Positions 19,617-30,316 of a DNA stretch of 64,000 nucleotides are shown here, piece after piece (the first letter of the stretch is position 1; every line of letters begins with the position of its first letter). The notes beneath the pieces are model-generated. The model was not told where the DNA came from. It worked only from the letters and a program-made list of their open reading frames with translations, and did not search any database. The position numbers were made by a program, and so were the translations under genes. The DNA is taken from the NCBI RefSeq assembly GCF_026625145.1, contig NZ_CP113088.1, positions 1,054,001 through 1,118,000 of the forward strand. The letters run 5' to 3'. Origin of the DNA: Lacinutrix neustonica. Its GTDB lineage: Bacteria; Bacteroidota; Bacteroidia; Flavobacteriales; Flavobacteriaceae.

Positions 19617-20336
19617 TTGTATTATACACTATCAAATAAATTTACTCTGCATTCCATTGAGAAAGCATTCAATATTCCGTTCAAATATCCCAACTTATAT
19701 AAGCCCAATCTCGTAATAAACGGATTAAATGAGGAAACGCTTTCTATAATTACTGTAGAAGATAAAACTAAAATATCTATTGGCATATGGGGAATGCTCC
19801 CTGAGCAATATACTGGGGACTGGGATAAATTTCAAAAAATTCAAAACACGCTAAATGTTACTCTCAAAGATATGAGTACTCAAAATATAGCAATCTCAGA
19901 TTATAAAAAATGTGTTATCATTGTCGGTGGCTTTTTTACCAGTTTTTTAAGGATGGGACAGATCTACACGTATTATGTACACCAAGGATTGGGAAAACCC
20001 TTTTTACTTGGTGGCATTTACAACACGCTAGACGACGGTTTTATGACCTGTTCTTTAGTGTTAACCCATGCGACCCCATTTATAAATAAAATTCAAACCC
20101 TAAACAACATGATGCCAGTAATTGTAGATACTTCACAACTGGAAAACTGGCTGGAAAACCATACTATATTTAACAAAAAAAAGGATGCCTCATATACTGA
20201 GCACCCTTTGTATGCACATACCATATCTAAAGAGTATTATGACAACAATCTTACATTTGATAAGGTATTGGAATCTAAACTATACGAAGGCCTTCCGAAC
20301 TATTTCGTTTCAAATAATTTATATAGCCCTATTTAA
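19617..20336 (+). CDS. SRAP/HMCES-like protein lacking the catalytic residues
   Basis: 239 residues, TTG start at 19617 giving MYYTLSN. The SOS-response-associated peptidase fold is suggested by the strands IGIWGMLP (57-62), CVIIVGGFF (99-107), KPFLLGGIYN (127-136) and MMPVIV (165-170) in the right order. Active SRAP proteins begin Met-Cys and keep a Glu in GFYEW and a His before RMP. Here Cys2 is absent, the Glu position reads FFTS and the His region reads LNNMMP. I infer a catalytically dead paralogue, perhaps a DNA-binding or regulatory derivative. Its stop overlaps by a few bases the end of the convergent 51-residue gene. Confidence 0.65.
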   Translation: MYYTLSNKFTLHSIEKAFNIPFKYPNLYKPNLVINGLNEETLSIITVEDKTKISIGIWGMLPEQYTGDWDKFQKIQNTLNVTLKDMSTQNIAISDYKKCVIIVGGFFTSFLRMGQIYTYYVHQGLGKPFLLGGIYNTLDDGFMTCSLVLTHATPFINKIQTLNNMMPVIVDTSQLENWLENHTIFNKKKDASYTEHPLYAHTISKEYYDNNLTFDKVLESKLYEGLPNYFVSNNLYSPI

Positions 20337-20488
20337 TCCTTTTGGCGCGCACCTCTTTTCTTAGGCGTATCGTCCTGTTTACCGTACTGATTATAATGCG
20401 CGTCTTTTAGAGGGCCTTTTTCATCGGTAGCATTTTGATGTAGTTTCTTTTCGTGTTTTGTTTTTGGGTTTTCTCTGTCTAATGCCAT
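20333..20488 (-). CDS. Small hydrophilic protein, 51 residues
   Basis: Reads MALDRENPKTKHEKKLHQ, then ATDEKGPLKDAHYNQYGKQ and DDTPKKRGARQKD. It is highly charged, with no hydrophobic core, and probably disordered. The family is not recognised. It is followed on the same strand by DUF892 and DUF3891 genes and KatE, so a stress role is possible. It overlaps the SRAP-like stop codon by 4 bases. Confidence 0.6.
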   Translation of the reverse strand: MALDRENPKTKHEKKLHQNATDEKGPLKDAHYNQYGKQDDTPKKRGARQKD

Positions 20489-20580
20489 AATTTTTTATTT
20501 TATTGTTATACGAATACTTAAGATCATGACTGTGTATTTACATACCAATCACGATCTTCTAAAAGTAATTAAAGTTTAAA

Positions 20581-21066
20581 CTAAGCCATCGCCTTTTCAT
20601 TCAATCGCCCTTGAGCTAACTTGTCTAATTTATTATCTGCATCATATTCTTCATCCAAGGTTTGTTGCAATTTTTTTGCAATGCTTGCATGACCCAGCTC
20701 CTTTGCAAAACGTACTGCTGTTCCATATCCTGAGATTTCATAATGCTCCACGCGTTGCGCTTCAGCAATTAATCCTACATCCATAACCTCTTTATCATTC
20801 ACTTCGTCCATAAAGCCTCCAGCTTCTTTTATAAGTCCTTCCATCGCTTTACATTTCTCCCCACCTGGTTTAATACTTAATTCTTTACAGATGTCTTCTA
20901 ACCGTGTTTTATGCGTTTTGGTTTCCTCTAAATGACTTTCAAATGCCTTTTTTAACTTAGAGTCTGTTGCTTTTTTTACCATTTTTGGTAACGCACTTAT
21001 TAATTGACTTTCTGCGCTGTATAAATCCTTTAATTGGTGCTCAAATAATTCTTGTAAATTTTTCAT
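20581..21066 (-). CDS. DUF892 ferritin-like protein (YciE/YciF family)
   Basis: 161 residues, intact. It shows LFEHQLKDLYSAESQLISALPKM, a repeated SHLEETKTHKTRLEDI segment, EAQRVEHYEISGYGTA and the C-terminal LDEEYDADNKLDKLA. The Glu and His residues of a ferritin-like diiron four-helix bundle are present (E in YSAESQ, E/H in LEETKTH, E/H in QRVEHYE). YciE/YciF proteins are induced by osmotic and general stress in enterobacteria. The neighbours (KatE, DUF3891) support a stress role. Confidence 0.9.
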   Translation of the reverse strand: MKNLQELFEHQLKDLYSAESQLISALPKMVKKATDSKLKKAFESHLEETKTHKTRLEDICKELSIKPGGEKCKAMEGLIKEAGGFMDEVNDKEVMDVGLIAEAQRVEHYEISGYGTAVRFAKELGHASIAKKLQQTLDEEYDADNKLDKLAQGRLNEKAMA

Positions 21067-21179
21067 AATTTTTTAAATTTTAAATGTTCCAAACTAAAAG
21101 TACAACATCAATTTAAAATCTATTAATCCTTTAAATAGCACTTTTAACCCAAAAAGATATTAAAGTAAAACAATGGAGA

Positions 21180-21919
21180 TCAGCTCTTTATTAAGGTCCA
21201 TTTTTTTAAAGCAGGACATGTATTCTCTAAAGCTTTTTCAAATACTTTAGAAGAATTAAAACTTGGGGTTTCAATAATTATTTCTTCAACTTCTGAATCA
21301 AAAGGACTCGTTTTAAAAATCCATGGACTTAGAATTAAAACACCATCATCATGCTTACTAATAAAATACTGCTTCTTGTTTATAGAGGTATTAATTTCTA
21401 AAAGACGTCCCGCATTCGGGGTTTCATCTTTACATAAGATTAAAGACAAGCGATCACAGAACCGCATAAACTCATAATAATCTCTACCTAAGGCATCCTC
21501 TATACCGTAAAGCTTTAACGTGTTGCGGCGTATTTTTTCTTCATTTAAAAAAAAGTGTCGATCTTTTTACTCTTGATGCGTAAGTTTGAATAAAGAAATT
21601 CTAAATGGTAAGACAGCAGTAACTTCACCCAACTCGATTTATTCTTAGCCGATTTTATTGCACGTGCCATGCGTTCAAGAATTTCATTAGTCGAAGTCGG
21701 GTTCTCTGTAAAATCTAGAGGCATGCCTAACTATGATAGGTATTTCTTTTCGGTAAAGTCAAGCTACCTATCATCGTGTTCCGTAATTGCTATTAACGTT
21801 TCAAACCAGGGCGCAGGCCGAAGTTCACTAACAATCTCATTGGCGATTTCACTAACTATTACCCCTTGAGTGGCATGATAAATAATGTGGAATCCTTTTA
21901 TAGACTTTGTTACAATCAT
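21180..21919 (-). pseudogene. DUF3891 protein with two in-frame TAG codons and one frame break
   Basis: ATG at 21919 reads MIVTKSIKGFHIIYHATQG, then FETLIAITEHDDR, TAG, LDFTEKKYLS, TAG, LGMPLDFTENP and so on to MRFCDRLSLILCKDE and KKWTLIKS. This matches the DUF3891 pattern EHDD-QLDF, where a Gln and an acidic residue would replace the TAGs. A T8 run at 21550-21557 needs a ninth T to keep frame; with it the span is 247 codons. The two TAG codons do not fit the CCRGA rule, so this may be a genuine pseudogene. The TAGs sit in a 10-base inverted repeat. Function of DUF3891 unknown. Confidence 0.65.
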
Positions 21920-22056
21920 GAGAGTGACACAGGACGGTCTGTACGATTGACATTTTGTTTACATAGTAAGTGACCCCTGTGAAGGGGCCTCTACTACTGC
22001 TGTTAATAATGTTCTCGCAGACCTATTGGTAACGCCTTTTCTAGTAAGGTTTATAG

Positions 22057-24189
22057 TTATACGGGTAATTTAGCGGCAAGGTCCATTCTTTCCCAATACC
22101 GGTGTTTAGCAATGGCATCAATAAAAGCCTTAGGTGTATCATTAATAAAGACAGCTTGATCATCTTTGTATTCCCACACAAAGGTTTCCTTCAGTAAATC
22201 TTCACCTTCATGGTCCACGGCTATCGCTTTACAATGTTTAAAAGCTTCATTAATAAACACCCTATATTTAGGGTCTTCTTTTAGCTTTTTAATTGATTTT
22301 TTACCACCGGGAATATAAAGAGCATCAAACAACACACTCTCGGTGGTCATGATTGCAGCATCTACCCTGTGCTTCATCCCTTCATCACACAAAATATGAC
22401 CCCCATGTGGTGCAATTATTTTTAATATGGCGCCTCCCTTTTCTAGAGGTCCTTTCATTTTTTTTAAATCTTGTATTGAAAATCCATCGGCAACCAATAC
22501 TGCAATTTGTCTCGTAGCTATGCTCTCAAATTTAGTGTGAGCCTGACTTAAAGTTGAATCACTTTCCGGATAATTTTTCTGCTTCGGCGGTTGTTGTTTT
22601 TTAATATCAGCATCGGCCCCAATAGCTTGATTTATTGGCTGACTTATATTTTTAGGAATATCGAGTCCCAAACCATGGGCTACTTTTTTTGCTAAATCTT
22701 GATTAATTTGAGAAATAAGCCACAACATGCGTTCTTTAATAGGTTCTTGGTTACATTTCCCCAATTCAAACGCATAAGCGTCGGCAACATGTTGTTTTTC
22801 CCATTTTTCTAAACTGCGATAAAACATAGCGGGTTGCGAAAAATGATCGTTAAAACTCTCGCTTCGCGATCTAATTTTTTTGGCATCAATACGTTCTTCG
22901 TAGGATGTAAATGCCCCTTCAGCCATTTTTGCTAAATGCGGACACCCACCACTCAAGGAATTAGGAAAATAGGCCGTTTGCCCTTTAGGAATATCCATTT
23001 GCATGTGCCCATCGCGTTGGTTGTTGTGCGGCTCTCCAACAGGACGATTAATAGGAATTTGATGAAAATTAGGACTACCCAATCGGGATAGCTGAGTGTC
23101 TCTGTACGAGAATAAACGCCCTTGCAACAAAGGGTCGTTTGTAAAATCGATTCCTGGAACGATGTGTCCCGGCAAAAAGGCAACTTGTTCTGTTTCTGCA
23201 AAAAAGTTCTCGGGGTTTTTATTGAGTGTCATTTTACCAATAATCTGAACTGGCACCATCGCTTCGGGAATTAACTTCGTAGGATCAAGCAAATCAAATT
23301 CAAATTTATGCTCGTCTTCTTCAGGTACTACTTGAATGCCTAGTTCCCATTCAGGATATTGGCCTGCCTCGATAGCATCCCATAAATCACGTCTGTGAAA
23401 ATCAGAATCAGCGCCATTAATTTTTACTGCTTCCTCCCATGTTACCGAATGCACACCCAATTTTGGTTTCCAATGAAATTTCACAAAGTGTGATTCGCCT
23501 TGGTCATTAATCAACCTAAACGTATGTATTCCAAACCCTTCCATCATACGCAAACTTCGAGGAATCGCACGATCGCTCATCACCCGGATATGGTTGTGAA
23601 GCGTTTCTGTGGTATGGGATACAAAATCATAAAACGTGTCATGAGCAGAGGCCGCTTGTGGAATTTCTTTGTTGGGTTCCGGTTTCACGGCGTGAATTAA
23701 ATCCGGAAATTTCATAGCATCCTGAATAAAGAATATAGGCATGTTGTTTCCCACTAAATCCCAAGTCCCTTCTGCCGTATAAAATTTTACTGCAAACCCG
23801 CGTACGTCTCTTGCCAAATCAGGTGAACCCTTAGATCCCGCTACCGTAGAAAATCTTGCAAAGACAGGTGTAATACGTTGCGTATCTGTAAAAATACCTG
23901 CTTTACTGTATTGGTCTATGCTTTCGTAAAGTTCAAAATAGCCGTGTGCGGCACTGCCACGGGCATGAACAATACGTTCCGGAATACGTTCATGATCAAA
24001 ATGTGTGATTTTCTCCCGAAGTAAGAAATCTTCTAATAACGTAGAACCTCTTTCTCCTGATTTTAAAGAGTTATTGGTGTCATTGACTTTTAAATTTTGA
24101 TTGGTTGTTAACACTTTATTCTTAGCATCCTTCTCAAACTGTTTTAAATCTTTGATTTTTTGATTTTCGGTATTCGTTTTTTTAGCCAT
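22057..24189 (-). CDS. katE: Large-subunit monofunctional catalase (HPII type)
   Basis: Decomposes hydrogen peroxide in the cytoplasm. 710 residues, intact. Catalytic His in [15 protein letters not shown] near 80-95, Asn in [11 protein letters not shown] near 150, haem Tyr region [12 protein letters not shown] near 365. The C-terminal 170 residues after about 540 form the extra DJ-1/GATase-like domain of large catalases ([22 protein letters not shown]). Some CCGGA sites in this gene are undamaged. It follows the FAD-binding gene in the same direction with a 200-base gap, so it probably has its own promoter. Confidence 0.96.
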   Translation of the reverse strand: MAKKTNTENQKIKDLKQFEKDAKNKVLTTNQNLKVNDTNNSLKSGERGSTLLEDFLLREKITHFDHERIPERIVHARGSAAHGYFELYESIDQYSKAGIFTDTQRITPVFARFSTVAGSKGSPDLARDVRGFAVKFYTAEGTWDLVGNNMPIFFIQDAMKFPDLIHAVKPEPNKEIPQAASAHDTFYDFVSHTTETLHNHIRVMSDRAIPRSLRMMEGFGIHTFRLINDQGESHFVKFHWKPKLGVHSVTWEEAVKINGADSDFHRRDLWDAIEAGQYPEWELGIQVVPEEDEHKFEFDLLDPTKLIPEAMVPVQIIGKMTLNKNPENFFAETEQVAFLPGHIVPGIDFTNDPLLQGRLFSYRDTQLSRLGSPNFHQIPINRPVGEPHNNQRDGHMQMDIPKGQTAYFPNSLSGGCPHLAKMAEGAFTSYEERIDAKKIRSRSESFNDHFSQPAMFYRSLEKWEKQHVADAYAFELGKCNQEPIKERMLWLISQINQDLAKKVAHGLGLDIPKNISQPINQAIGADADIKKQQPPKQKNYPESDSTLSQAHTKFESIATRQIAVLVADGFSIQDLKKMKGPLEKGGAILKIIAPHGGHILCDEGMKHRVDAAIMTTESVLFDALYIPGGKKSIKKLKEDPKYRVFINEAFKHCKAIAVDHEGEDLLKETFVWEYKDDQAVFINDTPKAFIDAIAKHRYWERMDLAAKLPV

Positions 24190-24390
24190 TGCCTACAGAA
24201 TTAAGAATTTGATTTATGCATAAAAAGTAAAATCTAAGTTCCTATTATTTTTTGAACCTGAATGACACAAAAAAATATTTTAATTGCTGAAAAAAATCAA
24301 TACTCCCATGATTTTTACTAGTAAAGTGAAAGTATCATAAGTAGCCTTACGATCTCTTTGTTAATTATCTTCACCTAATTTTTGGCAGTA

Positions 24391-26206
24391 TTATTCCTCT
24401 ATTTTATTATACATTTTTGAGAGGGTCTCGGGTGCTATTTCTTCATGATCGTGTATCGCGGCCGACAGCCATGAATGGACCATTATTTCACTAGTAGTAT
24501 TGCACGCTTGTAACCCATAGGAATAGGGTCTGAGACCAAAAGTGTGGGTGAAAGAAAGATCATGAATTCTAGGCTCTACCTCGCCTTTTTTGTTTATTAC
24601 GCGATAAGCGCCATCGACGTCAATACCCCCAAGATGTAAAAGCATGCCTTTATGTGTGGAAAGCAGATCTTTATCGTTCAACACCGATTTCCATTTGGAC
24701 ATATTCCCTCTTGATTCAAATGGAGCACAGGCCTTCCTCACATGACCTAAAGTCACCAGTGACTTAAAAGGGTAATCTTCCATTTGAATGTTATCCTTTC
24801 CGAGCAGTCAATAAACATGTTATACGTTTTATAGACAGGGTCCTCCTCACTTTTTGCAATTTCAACTTGGGTCTGCCCTTTATTTTCTTGAGTCTGAGTT
24901 ACAGTCACCCGTCCTGGTATTAGATTAATAATATTCGCATGATATAGTGCTAATAGAATTTGAGCAGAACTTATAGGTAATGCCGCTATCACATTCATTA
25001 AGAAGGGTAAAACTTCTTTTTTTAAGAAGAGATGATCTTCAGCAGACATCATTTCTGCATGAAAATTTAAACAAAACATCAAATCATCTAAGGTTTCCAT
25101 CCAATGTATAGGCTTCTTATTGTCAATAGAATCCTTAGCATGCACCAGTTCTTTTTGCATGCCCTTAAAAGAATCAATATATTCATGATTCTCAGCCATT
25201 TTATCGATAAACTGCTTAAACGTAATGTTTGGGTTGGACAACCATTTTTTTAATTTAGGGCTATTGTCTTTCTCAAAGGCACTTATTAATGCTGGACGAC
25301 AGATAACATTAAAAAAAGTCTCTATTTTTACAAATCCGTTCGGGTTGCGAAGGCCCAGCATTTGTTCACGATTCGTATAGCGATAAATTTCACGAAAAGG
25401 TTCTTCTTGCTCATACTGTAAATGAGGCAGCCAACCTTCTGCAGCATGTAAGGTTAATTTAAAGCCCTTGGCGTTTTCATGAAGTTGAAAGCGTAGTGCG
25501 TCCCCCTCGATTTTAAAAACACCATGCCGATGCGCTAAAGACGTCACCACATCAAAAGCACTTAAAGAAGCCCCTAAAATGCCAATCTCAAAATTATAGA
25601 ATTGCGATTGACGAGGTAGAATTTTTTTAATAGGCCACGGGGTTCCATAATAACCGTAACTGGTTGGTCTGTATTAAGGAAGTTATGCCCCGTCGCAATG
25701 ACTATTTTAGAGCATTTATAATCACCATTGTTAGCGACAACTTTCCCCGTATTACTTTTAATTTCAAGAAGAATATCGGTAACAGTACAATTCACCAATG
25801 CGTTAACACGAAACCCTTCAGCCTTAAGTTTCTTAATGATCACGTCGAACTGTGCATGAAAATAGTGGCCTAATGCCAGCCTACTATACACTTGTGAATC
25901 TTCAATAGGAAATGTAGTCACATTCCATTTTTTTAGCGACTCCTGATCTTGTTCCCGAAGCCATGAAGCAAGGGACTGTGGTAACTTTGGTATTTCTTCT
26001 GATGAGATATTAGATAAATTATAAATATCAGTCGTTTCTGGATTATAAGGCATCCCAAAGCCCATTTGCTTTCCTTTTTCAAAAATGGTAATGCTATTAA
26101 ACGTTTTAATGAGTCGACTGCTATTATCCAAAATATGTTTCAAACAATAAATAGCGGTGGCCCCAGATCCTATTATTGCCAAATCGCGTGTATCCATATT
26201 AACCAT
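24391..26206 (-). CDS. FAD-NAD(P)-binding oxidoreductase-like protein (two frame breaks)
   Basis: About 605 residues. The N-terminus has the dinucleotide motif LAIIGSGATAIYCLKHIL and MGFGMPYNPETTDIYNLSN, matching the FAD-NAD(P)-binding family PF13454 (HI0933/YdhS-like). The frame breaks near 25658-25664, where CTGG replaces TCCGG on the plus strand; restoration gives DQPDYGYYGTPWPIKK. It breaks again near 24798-24804, CCGAG for CCGGAG; restoration gives FIDCSGKDNIQMEDYP. Adding both bases gives 606 codons. I chose the ATG at 26206 (MVNMDTRDLAI). Substrate unknown; it lies next to KatE, consistent with a redox stress role. Confidence 0.85.
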
Positions 26207-26478
26207 TATTAAAAGTCTATACCTCAAGTCTCCCCCTTGGCAGATGATAAGCTGTCTTTTATATCTACAACAACTCTAATGTTTAAAACTGCAACAGTAA
26301 AATTCTTTAAAAAAAATGAGTTATTATGCCACACTCGCATTTATTTAGGTCTTTAAAAAATAGTATCAAGCACCTAATGAAGAGGTGAATAATAAGTTGT
26401 AATGCCAGGAAATACAGAGGTGTACAGATAAAACAAACTTGTATTTCATTCTAAGAACAGTCCATCACAGCTATTAAA

Positions 26479-26562
26479 ATGAGTACAGGAATGTCTAAGC
26501 ATAATGGTGCAGGGAATGGCTTTGATAGAGTTGCACGTAGGTCTCAAAAACAATTCGAATAA
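26479..26562 (+). CDS. Possible 27-residue peptide
   Basis: MSTGMSKHNGAGNGFDRV then ARRSQKQFE and TAA, inside a 470-base gap with no other gene. It is basic and glycine-rich, composition unlike random AT-rich DNA, but it is too short to recognise and may be chance. Confidence 0.25.
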   Translation: MSTGMSKHNGAGNGFDRVARRSQKQFE

Positions 26563-26627
26563 GAATCCTGCCGTTAAAAAAAGTTAGAGTAGTAACCTGT
26601 TCCTTTCGAGGGGCCACTAGTATCAAT

Positions 26628-26665
26628 AAAAAAAGCTGCTTACTTGTTGGTAAACAGCCTTTTTC
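26628..26665 (-). terminator. Terminator of hisS
   Basis: On the minus strand GGCTGTTTAC, a short loop, GTAAGCAGC and a run of T. It lies 20 bases after the hisS stop. Confidence 0.75.
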
Positions 26666-26684
26666 ATTTTATAAAAATACCTCT

Positions 26685-28065
26685 TTATTCTAATGCTTTT
26701 ATGAGGGCTTCTAAAGACACTTTAGACTGCTCACCAGATGCCATATGTTTTAAGGTATAGACCGAATTTTCCATTTCCTCATCCCCTACCAACACCACGA
26801 ATGGAATGTTACGCTTATTCGCATAATTCATTTGCTTTTTCATGTGCTTGCCATTGGTGATGCGATCTGGGTATAATTCGGCATGAATTCCAGCTTCACG
26901 CAACACTTTTACAGCCTTTAAACTGAATAAAGCCTCTTTGTCCCCAAAATTGATGAATAGCACCTCTGTACTCTTAGTTATGGTTTCGAAACAACCCTAA
27001 TTCTTCAAGAACCAAATAGATGCGATCTAAACCAAAACTAATGCCCACGCCACTCACATTTGGCAATCCAAAAATACCGGTTAAGTCGTCGTATCTTCCA
27101 CCGCCCCCAATGGATCCCATAGCCACACCTTCCGGTGCAGAAACTTCAAAAATAGCGCCTGTGTAGTAGTTAAGTCCGCGTGCTAAAGTAACATCTAACT
27201 GTAATTTTGCCGATGTTAAGCCCAGGGCTTGAATTGCTTTATTTATAAAATCTAGTTCTTCAATTCCTTTTTTTCCTTCTTCGGAAGTGCTTAAAATGGC
27301 GTTTAAACTTTCTATTTGAGACTCAAAATTGCCTGATAACGAAAACAATGGTTGCAGTTGGTCTATGCCATTTTGCGGAATTCCTTTACCCAACATTTCC
27401 TCTTTAACTTTCTCCTCGCCTATTTTATCTAGTTTATCTAAAGCGACCGTGAAGTCTATTAATTTATCACTGGCGCCAATCACTTCTGCAATACCCGATA
27501 ATATTTTTCGATTATTGATTTTAATCGTGGTGCCTTTTAATCCTAAAGCTGAAAAGACGTTATCATACAATTGCACAAACTCTACTTCCTGCCATAACGA
27601 GTCACTACCTACCACATCGGCATCACATTGATAGAATTCTCTAAAACGCCCTTTTTGCGGCCGGTCTGCCCGCCAAACGGGTTGCATTTGGTAACGCTTG
27701 AATGGGAACTCGATGTCGTTTTGATGTTGTACTACATAACGTGCAAAAGGCACGGTAAGATCGTAACGTAAGGCTTTTTCTGAGATTTGAGGCGTGATTT
27801 TTAGTGTGTTTTTATCTAAATAACTCTTGGTTTCCACTTTCGACAAATAATCACCACTATTCAAAATTTTAAAAATCAACCGGTCCCCTTCTTCACCATA
27901 TTTCCCCATTAAGGTTTCGGAATTTTCAAAACTTGGGGTTTCTATAGGTTGAAAACCAAAGGTTTCAAACTGCGCTTTTATGGTACTAAAAATATAATTA
28001 CGTTTTGCAACTTGCTCCGGATTAAAATCTCTAGTGCCTTTGGGTATGCTTGGTTTTTGTGCCAT
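26685..28065 (-). CDS. hisS: Histidyl-tRNA synthetase (frame broken at 26984)
   Basis: Charges tRNA-His. About 460 residues. Class II core with [10 protein letters not shown] at the start, motif 2 [27 protein letters not shown], the histidine motifs [15 protein letters not shown] and GGGGRYDDL, and motif 3 [13 protein letters not shown]. The C-terminal anticodon-binding domain ([11 protein letters not shown] to the end) is in another frame as read. The junction is TTTCGAAA at 26984-26991 instead of TTTCCGGAAA, a loss of two bases; restored, it reads [17 protein letters not shown] and the span is 461 codons. Confidence 0.95.
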
Positions 28066-28081
28066 GTGTATTCCTTTTAAA

Positions 28082-28322
28082 AAAGGGCTCTTTTTAATGA
28101 TTCTTATTTTGTTTCACTTCGACAAAGCGTGTCTTGAGCCTAGCCGAAAGACTCTGTGGGACAAAAATATATAATAATACACCGCATTGCGAGCTTTTCA
28201 TTAGAAAAAATTAGCCTGTACTAAGCGCAGTAGAAGTGTGGCAATCTCATGACCTGTTCCCAAATTAATAATTGAAATACTTTTTATGAGATTGCCGCGT
28301 CCTTCGTCCTCGCAATGACAGA
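28082..28322. repeat. Palindromic intergenic repeat element
   Basis: Nested inverted repeats: outer arms CATTGCGAG (near 28183) and CTCGCAATG (near 28310), inner arms GGCAATCTCAT and ATGAGATTGCC flanking about 40 AT-rich bases. A second motif, CTTCGACAAAGC...TAGCCGAAAG, lies just before. Sequences of this CATTGCGAGG/GGCAATCTC type recur between genes in many Bacteroidota genomes; I infer a REP/MITE-like repeat, but only one copy is in the window. Confidence 0.6.
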
Positions 28323-28329
28323 CTAATTA

Positions 28330-28798
28330 TTAATTTATAAGCTTAAATAAATACGCGTACAATTCTCCTTTTGTAATATTGGCGCCTTGCTGTATTAAAG
28401 TGAATTTATCTAAATGTTTATCGGTGCTATAGTCTTTTTTAGCTTGTACAAATTCAACAGCATCATCCATGAGATTGCTACGTAACCAATTAAAACCTTC
28501 GGTTGTAGTCAAATCGATGTCTGTAGTCACTTTCACTCCTATTAAATGCATGTGATCTTCATTTAAAGCAAACAAATGCATGTCTTTTGGCGACAAGTGT
28601 TCTAAATACTTGGCTTGATTTAATACCCCTTCCCAAACCAAATCACTAAACACATCTAATTCTTGTTCTGCAACGTCTCGGTGTATTGGTTTTTATATCC
28701 TGCCACTCGTCTGCACTAATGGTTTGCGAGGCTAAAAAATTAATAAATTCTTGGTGGAGTTCTTCAAATTGTTCTTTTGTAAGTCTAGAGTACTTCAT
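28330..28798 (-). CDS. DUF6495 family protein (frame broken at 28676)
   Basis: About 155 residues. Start MKYSRLTKEQFEELHQEF, continuing QTISADEWQDIKTNTPDVAE once TCTCGG at 28676-28681 is restored to TCCGG. The second part has LVWEGVLNQAKYLEHLSP and LFALNEDHMHLIGVKV. Corrected length 156 codons. Conserved uncharacterised Flavobacteriia protein, probably cytoplasmic. It is upstream of hisS in the same direction, separated by the palindromic repeat. Confidence 0.75.
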
Positions 28799-28834
28799 CG
28801 AAAAAAAATGTTTTCACTTCCTTTAAACGGAAGT

Positions 28835-29736
28835 CTATTTTTGTTTTGTAATATTTAATGCTTTTGCAACGGCAAAAGGTCTATCTGTAGCGAAAACATC
28901 TATACCTTTTTCTTGCCAAACCTTATACGTTATATCGCCTTTGGTCTCTGCCTGTTGGTCCAAATTTCCTAAAGTGCCCAAAATGGTTTTTATACCCTGG
29001 GACTGTACCTTATTATAAAATTCATTTGTTGATAAGCGGGTTCCTGTAAAGGCCAACATGTTTTCTGTTGGAATCTGTGATTGCATTAACCACTCCAGCT
29101 CCTCGTCATTTCTTGCGGAAACAGACAATAATAATTCGGCGCCAATGCGTATGCTTTTTTAGCCTGTTCCATATCGTATGTAATAATAATACAGTGGTCT
29201 TCAGCTTGTTCTTGACGAATAGCAGCAATAACCACCTGTACTTCCACACTGCGTTTAATATCTACCGTTAAAACAGCGTCATTCGCTATTGCCCATTTTA
29301 GAACGTCTGAAAACAAAGGAATTTTAAAAGACGTGACGTTCCCATAAGCATCTTTTAGATTGTAATTTTTTAATTGCTGGTAAGTAAACGCTGTTAATCT
29401 ACCTGCTCCTGTTGTGGTACGCTCTAAACTATTATCATGGAGCAATACTAATTGATGGTCTTTGGTCTTTGCCACATCAATTTCATAAATAGCTGGAATA
29501 CTATCATTAACATATTGTAAGGTTTCCAAACAGTTTTCCGGGTAGTTCTTAATGTTTTTTCCTCCCCGGTGTGCACTTATAATGGGCAGGACATCGGGTT
29601 GGTATTTAAAGGTATCAATTAACGCAGACCTTTTAATGGCTTGCGTGTTGGTTTCCGAAGACATTAAAGTCTTGGTAGACTCCTGCTTGCAAGACACCAT
29701 ACAAACAAGTAAAAGCAAAGAATATAAATACTTCAT
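28835..29736 (-). CDS. Glycerophosphodiester phosphodiesterase, lipoprotein (frame broken at 29136)
   Basis: Hydrolyses glycerophosphodiesters. About 300 residues. A lipoprotein signal MKYLYSLLLLVCMVSCKQ with Cys at 16 suggests export and lipidation. GDPD motifs are ISAHRGG near 53, PAIYEIDVAKTKD and LLHDNSLERTTTG. The frame breaks at 29136-29141, TTCGGC for TTCCGGC; restored, LAPELLLSVSARNDEELEW joins the second half, which ends in TDRPFAVAKAL. Corrected length 301 codons. Confidence 0.92.
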
Positions 29737-29785
29737 AAAATAGCGTTTTCTGCTCTAAAACTGTTGAGCGCGTAAAAAGTATGAA

Positions 29786-29822
29786 TTAAAAAAACCGTCT
29801 AGAAAATATCTAAACGGTTTTA
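29786..29822 (-). terminator. Terminator of the rpsF-rpsR-rplI operon
   Basis: On the minus strand AAAACCGTTTAG, loop, CTAGACGGTTTTTTT. It lies 20 bases after the rplI stop and before the GDPD gene. Confidence 0.85.
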
Positions 29823-29841
29823 AACTATTATAAATTTAAAA

Positions 29842-30303
29842 TTAAGCTTTAGCTACAACTTCAAATTCGATATCTGCAGATACTGCTCTGTGCAAACGCA
29901 CTGTTGCAGTGTATTGACCTAAACGCTTGATGTTTCCACCAGTAATAGATACAAATTTTTTGTCTACTGTTTGACCTTCTTCTCGGAAAGCTTCTACTAA
30001 ATCGGCTTTAGTAACAGATCCAAATAATTTATCTCCAGCTGAAGCGCCTTCGGTTGCTTTAGCAGCAATCTTAATGTCTAATTGTTTTAAAGCGTCCATT
30101 GTTTTGTTCGCTTCTTCAATTACTTTCTTGTCTTTATAAGCACGTTGCTTTAAGTTTTCAGCTAACACTTTCTTTGCAGAAGAGGTTGCTAACACAGCGT
30201 GACCTGTAGGAATTAAAAAGTTTCTACCATAACCGTTCTTAACCGTTACAACATCGTCTTTAAATCCTAAATTTTCAACGTCTTGTTTTAATATAAGTTC
30301 CAT
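29842..30303 (-). CDS. rplI: 50S ribosomal protein bL9
   Basis: 153 residues, intact. N-terminal MELILKQDVENLGFKDDVV followed by KNGYGRNFLIP, a central connecting helix rich in K and A, and the C-terminal domain ending VSADIEFEVVAKA. Third gene of the rpsF-rpsR-rplI operon, 13 bases after rpsR. Confidence 0.97.
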   Translation of the reverse strand: MELILKQDVENLGFKDDVVTVKNGYGRNFLIPTGHAVLATSSAKKVLAENLKQRAYKDKKVIEEANKTMDALKQLDIKIAAKATEGASAGDKLFGSVTKADLVEAFREEGQTVDKKFVSITGGNIKRLGQYTATVRLHRAVSADIEFEVVAKA

Positions 30304-30316
30304 TGTTATGATAATT

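Noticed and set aside
20176-20212. Terminator-like hairpin inside the SRAP-like gene (minus strand, ending in eight T)
   Set aside because: It lies inside a coding region; the stem has mismatches, and no minus-strand gene upstream would need it.
21726-21776. TAG recoding (pyrrolysine or suppressor) in the DUF3891 gene
   Set aside because: TAG is used as a normal stop elsewhere in the window (for example before the CheB/CheR kinase and at the end of priA), and Flavobacteriia are not known to recode it.
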